Source: Bacteroidota bacterium (GTDB lineage Bacteria > Bacteroidota > Bacteroidia > Flavobacteriales > Weeksellaceae). From it: a stretch of 35,662 nucleotides of DNA. The notes below the pieces were generated by a model, which was given only the letters and a program-made list of their open reading frames with translations, was not told where the DNA came from and did no database searches. Positions 31,111 through 35,662 of this stretch are shown in pieces. Position 1 is the first letter of the stretch; every line of letters begins with the position of its first letter. The position numbers and the translations under genes are program-made. The stretch covers positions 1-35,662 of the forward strand of contig JAEXBA010000062.1 of assembly GCA_023457935.1 (NCBI GenBank), written 5' to 3'.

Positions 31111-32508
31111 TTATTCAGTTTTATTTTTCGCTACCTGTGCCATCAGTTCAGCTTCAACTACAATGCTGTCGCCTACATAACCGAATCCCTGCATGTGAAC
31201 AATTCCACGGCGTATTGGCGTAATCAGTTCTATTTTGAAGACAATGGTATCTCCCGGAACCACTTTCTTTTTGAACTTTACCTTATCTATTTTAATGAAA
31301 TAAGTGGAATAATTTTCCGGATCCGGTACACTTGCCAGTACAAGAATTCCGCCGGTCTGTGCCAATGCTTCCACCTGAAGAACTCCCGGCATTACGGGTT
31401 CCTTCGGAAAGTGTCCAACGAAAAACGGCTCGTTAAAGGTTACATTCTTCAAGCCTACAACGTGTGTGTCCGAAAGTTCCAGAACCTTATCAATAAGAAG
31501 AAACGGATAACGGTGCGGCATGAGACGCATAATTCCGTTGATATCGAAAACCGGTTCCTTATAAATATCGAAATCAGGAATGTTTTTCTTTTTCTGCATT
31601 TTCCACTGGCGGTTCAGTTTCTTGGCAAACTGTGTGTTTACGAAATGTCCCGGTTTGTTGGCAATTACCTTACCCTTTATTTTCACACCGGTCAAGGCCA
31701 AATCTCCAACCACATCCAGCAGTTTGTGGCGTGCTGCCTCATTAGGATAGTTTAAAGTTAAATTATCCAGAATTCCGTTCGGACGGATGGAAACATTGTC
31801 TTTCCCGAAAGCTTTCTTCAGTTTTTCAGCCGTTTCCGGAGTCAGTTCCTTATCAACATAAACAATGGCGTTGGAAATATCGCCACCTTTAATCAAGCCT
31901 GCATCCAAAAGCATTTCCAGTTCATGAAGGAAGGAAAAAGTACGTGCAGATGAAATTTCATCCTTAAAATCTGAAATATCCTTTAAAGTAGCATTCTGTG
32001 TTCCCAGTACTTTTGTACCGAAATCAACCATCGTCGTTACTTCGTAATTGTCTGACGGAATTATAGTAATCTCCGAACCTGTCTGCGGATCTACATAATT
32101 CATCACTTCCTTGATCACCAGATACTCGCGTGGCTGAGCCTGCTCTACCACTCCGGCTTTTTCGATGGCTTCAACAAAATATTTTGAAGAGCCGTCCATA
32201 ATTGGCGGTTCAGCAGAATTCATTTCCAGAACTGCGTTGTCGATATCGCAACCGACAAGGGCAGCCAACAAATGTTCGCAGGTATGGATCCTTACACCCA
32301 GTTTTTCCAGTGTGGTTCCTCTTTCCGTGGTTGTCACATAATTAACGTCTGCTTCAACGTGAGGATTCCCTTCCAGATCGGTTCTCACAAATACAAAACC
32401 TGTGTTTTCTTTTCCCGGCTTTATGGTAAGGTTAACTTCCTTACCGGTATGAAGCCCGATTCCCGAGAGAGAAACTTCCTCTTTCAGTGTTTTCTGCATA
32501 TCACTCAT
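31111..32508 (-). CDS. lpxC/fabZ: bifunctional LpxC deacetylase / FabZ dehydratase
   Basis: A 465-residue fusion. The N-terminal part (about 1-300) is LpxC, the zinc UDP-3-O-acyl-GlcNAc deacetylase and committed step of lipid A synthesis (GIGLHTGKEV, THTCEHLLAALVG-type zinc histidine, DLALTG). The C-terminal part (about 315-460) is FabZ, the 3-hydroxyacyl-ACP dehydratase (MPHRYPFLLIDKV, VGHFPKEPVMPGVLQVEALA). This fusion is typical of Bacteroidota. I chose the ATG at 32508 (MSDMQKTLKEE). It lies in ATGAGTGA, overlapping the lpxD stop by eight bases, so the two are translationally coupled. Confidence 0.96.
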   Translation of the reverse strand: MSDMQKTLKEEVSLSGIGLHTGKEVNLTIKPGKENTGFVFVRTDLEGNPHVEADVNYVTTTERGTTLEKLGVRIHTCEHLLAALVGCDIDNAVLEMNSAEPPIMDGSSKYFVEAIEKAGVVEQAQPREYLVIKEVMNYVDPQTGSEITIIPSDNYEVTTMVDFGTKVLGTQNATLKDISDFKDEISSARTFSFLHELEMLLDAGLIKGGDISNAIVYVDKELTPETAEKLKKAFGKDNVSIRPNGILDNLTLNYPNEAARHKLLDVVGDLALTGVKIKGKVIANKPGHFVNTQFAKKLNRQWKMQKKKNIPDFDIYKEPVFDINGIMRLMPHRYPFLLIDKVLELSDTHVVGLKNVTFNEPFFVGHFPKEPVMPGVLQVEALAQTGGILVLASVPDPENYSTYFIKIDKVKFKKKVVPGDTIVFKIELITPIRRGIVHMQGFGYVGDSIVVEAELMAQVAKNKTE

Positions 32509-33532
32509 CCGATTTTCCTTTTGAGTTTTTTTCAAGTTTATTGATTCTTTCTACGATATCCGTAAAATTTCTGAAATGAACATAATTTCTGCGGTAATCA
32601 CTGGCCGAAATTGCCGGTGAACCGTATAGAACAGCGCCGTCGTCGGTATTGTTGTTCACGCCGCTCTGTGCCTGAATTTTCACCTGACTGCCGATTTTGA
32701 TATGGCCTACAATTCCGACCTGCCCGCCAATCTGGTTCCAGTCGCCGATTATCGTTGAGCCGGCAATACCTGCCTGCGCTGCAATAACGTTGTTCTGACC
32801 AATCCGCACATTATGCGCAATCTGAATAAGATTATCGATTTTTGTTCCTTTTCCGATGACGGTAGAACCGATAGTTCCTCTGTCGATTGCACAGTTTGAA
32901 CCGATTTCCACATCATCTTCAAGGATAACATTTCCAAGCTGAGGAATTTTTTCAAAACCTTTCTCGGTAGGCTGAAAACCGAATCCGTCGCTTCCCAGAA
33001 CGGTGTTGGAATGGATGATACAGTTATCACCGATTACACAGTAATCGTACACCCGCGCACCGCTGTAAATAATGCAGTTTTTGCCGATCTTCACATTCTT
33101 ACCGATATAAACCTGAGGATAAATCTGCGATCCGTCACCAATTTTTGCCTTTTCGGAAACGTAGGAAAATGCGCCCACATAAACGTCTTCTCCCACTTCT
33201 GCTGATTCGTGAAAAAAAGAACCTTCTTCAATACCGCTTTTGCGTCCTTTCATCTGCTGATACAGATTCATGAGAACCTGAAAGGAAAGGTAAGCATCTT
33301 CCACAGCAATAATGGTTGGTTCATACTGTTTTTCAGCAAGAAGTTTTTCAGAAACTATAAGAACAGAACACTTTGCCGTGTCTAAAAAATGTGCAAAACG
33401 ATCCTGTGCAATAAAGGAAAGATGGCCGGTTTCAGCATTTTCTATCGGAGAAACTCCAGTGATAACAGCATTTCCGTCACCAATTATTTTTCCGTTGACA
33501 AAACCCGCGATCTGAGACGCAGTAAATTCCAT
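32501..33532 (-). CDS. lpxD: UDP-3-O-(3-hydroxyacyl)glucosamine N-acyltransferase
   Basis: A 343-residue LpxD of normal length that adds the N-linked acyl chain in lipid A synthesis. Residues 1 to about 100 are the uridine-binding domain (MEFTASQIAGFVNGK), followed by a hexapeptide beta-helix with the catalytic histidine in NLIQIAHNVRIGQN. A C-terminal helix (FRNFTDIVERINKLEKN) completes the family architecture. I chose the ATG at 33532; an earlier TTG lies in the promoter box. That box, TATCTTTG, is six bases from the ATG, so an internal leaderless transcript may add to read-through from the HD gene. Confidence 0.95.
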   Translation of the reverse strand: MEFTASQIAGFVNGKIIGDGNAVITGVSPIENAETGHLSFIAQDRFAHFLDTAKCSVLIVSEKLLAEKQYEPTIIAVEDAYLSFQVLMNLYQQMKGRKSGIEEGSFFHESAEVGEDVYVGAFSYVSEKAKIGDGSQIYPQVYIGKNVKIGKNCIIYSGARVYDYCVIGDNCIIHSNTVLGSDGFGFQPTEKGFEKIPQLGNVILEDDVEIGSNCAIDRGTIGSTVIGKGTKIDNLIQIAHNVRIGQNNVIAAQAGIAGSTIIGDWNQIGGQVGIVGHIKIGSQVKIQAQSGVNNNTDDGAVLYGSPAISASDYRRNYVHFRNFTDIVERINKLEKNSKGKSDE

Positions 33533-33538
33533 ATCGCG

Positions 33539-33546
33539 CAAAGATA
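33539..33546 (-). promoter_or_regulatory. -7 box of an internal lpxD promoter, leaderless type
   Basis: The minus strand reads TATCTTTG, then six bases (CGCGAT) and the lpxD ATG. This is the same octamer and the same spacing as at lptB. Confidence 0.6.
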
Positions 33547-33586
33547 AGAATTTATCAAATAGACCTTATTTTTTATGCGAAAAATA

Positions 33587-34801
33587 TTAACCAATCTCCC
33601 TCGGAAAATATAAAATATATTTTGTTGTGGCTTCGGTTATCGACGATGAAAGAATCTGACTTTCAAACTGATCCAGTTTTACTTTATCACTGTTTTTACG
33701 CAATAAATAGATGGGCTGCTTTTCAGCATTGTAGGGCAGCAAAGACCTTGAAATCTGCTCCACTACTCTGTTTCCTTTATCTGTATTGAAAAACAGATTC
33801 GTTTTTTGGATTTTTTCCTGAATAAATTCATCTGAAAACGCACTGGAAGCTATAATAGTTTTTGGAAGTTTTCTTTTGATTACAGAACCGCACAGATATG
33901 AAAGAATTAAATCGTCGTCATACTGCCAGAACTTCATGGCCTGAATAACATCATTGTCATCAAGCTCTGTAAAGCGCTGAATATCTTCGGCTGATGCTTC
34001 GGAAAACTTACTTTTCTGAAGGAAATATTTCAGATTGGGCGATGCAAAAAGATCTTTTCCTTTTAATGACAGCTGTTTCGCCCGCTCCAGGATTTTGACC
34101 AGAATATGTTCAGACAGCGCTGCTGTTTTATGATAATACACCTGCCAGTACATAAACATTCGCGCCGTAAGGAAATTCTCAATGGAATAAATTCCTTTCG
34201 AATCAATCACCAGTTCATCATCCGCAACATTCATCATCGAAATAATACGCTGCGTATTGATGTTTCCTTCCGAAACTCCCGTGTAAAAACTGTCGCGGTT
34301 CAGATAATCCAGACGGTCAACATCGAGCTGCGAAGAAATCAGCTGATTGAAAAACTTCCTGTGATACTTCCCCTGAAACATTTCCATAGCAACAGAAAGT
34401 TCACCACTGAATTCATCATTGAGTTCATTCATCAGAAGCAGAGAAAGCTTCTCGTGATGCCAGTTTTCCATCAGCATATTTTCCAGAGCGTGGGAAAACG
34501 GACCGTGGCCGATATCATGCATCAGAATCGCCAGCATTGCGGCTTTTTCTTCCTCTTCAGAAATTCTTACGCCTTTAAGCTTCAGGTTTTCCAATGCCGT
34601 AAACATGAGATGCATCGCGCCGATGGCATGATGAAATCTTGTATGGGTTGCGCCGGGAAAAATCAGGTTCAGCAGGCCGGTCTGTGAAATCCGACGCAGC
34701 CGCTGGAAATACGGATGCTCGATGACATCAAACAGGATTTCGTAAGGAATTTTAATAAAACCGTGAACCGGATCGTTGATGATTTTCAGTTTATTCTGCA
34801 T
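33587..34801 (-). CDS. HD-domain phosphohydrolase (dGTPase-like)
   Basis: A 404-residue HD-superfamily protein of the dNTPase-like type. NDPVHGFI is near the start, the first metal histidine lies in THTRFHHAIGAMHL, and the HD pair plus following motif is MHDIGHGPFSHALEN. SSQLDVDRLDYLNRDSFYTG carries the late aspartate. Relatives include dGTP triphosphohydrolases and SAMHD1-like enzymes; the substrate here is unknown. I chose the ATG at 34801 (MQNKLKIINDPVHG); another ATG two codons upstream is possible. It heads the lipid A gene cluster, 54 bases before lpxD, and is divergent from the porX-like gene. Confidence 0.88.
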   Translation of the reverse strand: MQNKLKIINDPVHGFIKIPYEILFDVIEHPYFQRLRRISQTGLLNLIFPGATHTRFHHAIGAMHLMFTALENLKLKGVRISEEEEKAAMLAILMHDIGHGPFSHALENMLMENWHHEKLSLLLMNELNDEFSGELSVAMEMFQGKYHRKFFNQLISSQLDVDRLDYLNRDSFYTGVSEGNINTQRIISMMNVADDELVIDSKGIYSIENFLTARMFMYWQVYYHKTAALSEHILVKILERAKQLSLKGKDLFASPNLKYFLQKSKFSEASAEDIQRFTELDDNDVIQAMKFWQYDDDLILSYLCGSVIKRKLPKTIIASSAFSDEFIQEKIQKTNLFFNTDKGNRVVEQISRSLLPYNAEKQPIYLLRKNSDKVKLDQFESQILSSSITEATTKYILYFPREIG

Positions 34802-34830
34802 GAACATTCAGTATTGAAGCATTGAAAGCC

Positions 34831-34838
34831 CAAAGTTA
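34831..34838 (-). promoter_or_regulatory. -7 box of the HD/lipid A cluster promoter
   Basis: The minus strand reads TAACTTTG, an exact TAnnTTTG match, about 24-30 bases before the candidate HD start codons. No -33 TTG is clear. Confidence 0.5.
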
Positions 34839-34910
34839 GGGAAATATGGTTTAACTTATTTTTAACTTTTAACCCAATATTTTTACGTTAAAATTAAGAG
34901 GTTTTGGTCG

Positions 34911-34918
34911 TATTTTTG
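34911..34918 (+). promoter_or_regulatory. -7 box of the porX-like gene promoter
   Basis: TATTTTTG, an exact TAnnTTTG match, 83 bases before the ATG at 35002. The leader would be about 75 bases and AT-rich. The 200-base gap 34802-35001 holds this box and the divergent HD promoter only. Confidence 0.5.
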
Positions 34919-35001
34919 GATGATTTTATATTCAGAATACACATTTCGCTCCGTTATTTTCTTTTTGGAAGCGATTTAATAAAAAAAATAAACAAAAATT
35001 T

Positions 35002-35662
35002 ATGTCGAAGATTATTTGGATTGATGATGAAGTAGATTTACTGAAACCGCATATTGTATTTCTAAAGAATAAAGGTTACGAAATAAGCCCTGTAAACAAC
35101 GTTAATGAAGCGCTGGAAATGATTGAGGAAGAAAAGTTTCAGCTTGCGCTTCTGGATGAAAATATGCCCGGAATTTCCGGCCTGGAAGCGATACCGATGC
35201 TGAAAGACAAAGACAGCACGCTGAAAATCGTGATGGTGACAAAAAACGAGGAAGAACATATTATGGAACAGGCCATCGGGTCGCAGATTTCCGATTATAT
35301 ATTAAAGCCCGTAAATCCGAACCAGATTCTTCTTTCACTGAAGAAAAACCTGCAGGAAGAGGATTTGGTGGAACAGAAAACCATCCAGTCTTACCAGCAG
35401 GAATTCCGGAATCTTTCAATGGAGCTTTCCTATGTAAGAACCTATCAGGAATGGGCAGAGTATTACAAGAAAATCCTGAACTGGGAAATCAAATTCGACC
35501 GCGTTTTCGATAATGAGTTTTCAGACCTGCTGCAAAGCCAAAAAGAAGAAGCCAATATTCAGTTTGCAAAATTTATTGAGAATAATTACGAGGACTGGCT
35601 CAACAGCAATGAAAAACCGGTGATGAGCCACACACTCTTTAAGGAAAAGGTGAAGGCAGAGG
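35002..35662 (+). CDS. porX: PorX-like response regulator with PglZ domain (5' part, cut by window end)
   Basis: Only the first 220 codons are in the window; the frame is open to the last base. Residues 1-120 are a CheY-like receiver: acidic pocket D8/D9 (IIWIDDEVD), phospho-acceptor D52 (LALLDENMPG), T80 (MVTKNEEE) and K102 (YILKPVNP). A helical linker (about 125-180) with YVRTYQEWAEYYKKILNWE follows, matching the arrangement I know for PorX, whose C-terminal half is a PglZ phosphatase/phosphodiesterase domain. PorX works with PorY and SigP to control type IX secretion genes. The PglZ active site lies beyond the window, so the call rests on the N-terminal half. Confidence 0.88.
   Translation, partial: MSKIIWIDDEVDLLKPHIVFLKNKGYEISPVNNVNEALEMIEEEKFQLALLDENMPGISGLEAIPMLKDKDSTLKIVMVTKNEEEHIMEQAIGSQISDYILKPVNPNQILLSLKKNLQEEDLVEQKTIQSYQQEFRNLSMELSYVRTYQEWAEYYKKILNWEIKFDRVFDNEFSDLLQSQKEEANIQFAKFIENNYEDWLNSNEKPVMSHTLFKEKVKAE

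Noticed and set aside
30691..31755. 354-residue open frame on the plus strand opposite lpxA and lpxC/fabZ
   Set aside because: It is antisense to two well-supported genes, has no recognisable domain, and its composition is that of a shadow frame.

Overview
The window looks like a chromosomal segment of a Flavobacteriia member, most likely in the Chryseobacterium/Kaistella group (Weeksellaceae). The evidence is: a TAnnTTTG -7 promoter box ahead of about fifteen genes and no recognisable Shine-Dalgarno sites; a type IX secretion (T9SS) sorting-domain protein and a PorX-type regulator; a fused LpxC-FabZ; HemB without zinc cysteines; and gene neighbours typical of flavobacteria. The genus is an inference from protein resemblance only. 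I see no tRNA, rRNA, CRISPR array, transposase, phage gene or toxin-antitoxin pair. Coding density is high, and no gene-free stretch exceeds about 285 bases.

Layout. 1-6.1 kb: Fe-S genes mrp and nifU-like (minus), a secreted GH92 alpha-mannosidase (plus) and a dicarboxylate/amino-acid symporter (minus). 6.3-14.5 kb: a BON lipoprotein with a BON-SH3b protein, an AlkB-like dioxygenase, agmatinase, a small operon of DUF2089 + membrane protein + serine hydrolase, a HAD phosphatase, arginine decarboxylase and thiamine pyrophosphokinase. 14.5-15.6 kb: cobalamin adenosyltransferase between two non-coding stretches that look like dispersed repeats, one with an 18-bp perfect GC-rich hairpin. 15.6-21.2 kb: a minus-strand operon of ABC exporter, lipoprotein, CmoA and membrane methyltransferase, preceded by an L,D-transpeptidase. 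21.3-27.4 kb: LptB with an extra C-terminal domain, a TM2 protein, HemB, a minimal T9SS sorting-domain protein, a NatAB-like ABC pair and an outer-membrane beta-barrel. 27.4-34.8 kb: a minus-strand cluster read as HD hydrolase, lpxD, lpxC/fabZ, lpxA, a secreted unknown, efp, a second lpxD-like gene and sucD. 35.0 kb to the end: the 5' part of a porX-like gene cut by the window.

How it fits together. Several blocks serve the envelope: lipid A synthesis (lpxD, lpxC/fabZ, lpxA, second lpxD), LPS export (lptB), peptidoglycan cross-linking (L,D-transpeptidase) and T9SS (sorting-domain protein, PorX). SpeA and agmatinase together give arginine to agmatine to putrescine. Most genes are ordinary housekeeping. 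The points most worth checking are the GC-rich hairpin element at 15.4 kb, the LptB C-terminal extension, the BON-SH3b protein that resembles Kbp with its LysM replaced, the sorting-domain protein with no cargo, CmoA translationally coupled to a membrane methyltransferase, and identical TATCTTTG-N6-ATG leaderless-type starts on lptB and lpxD.
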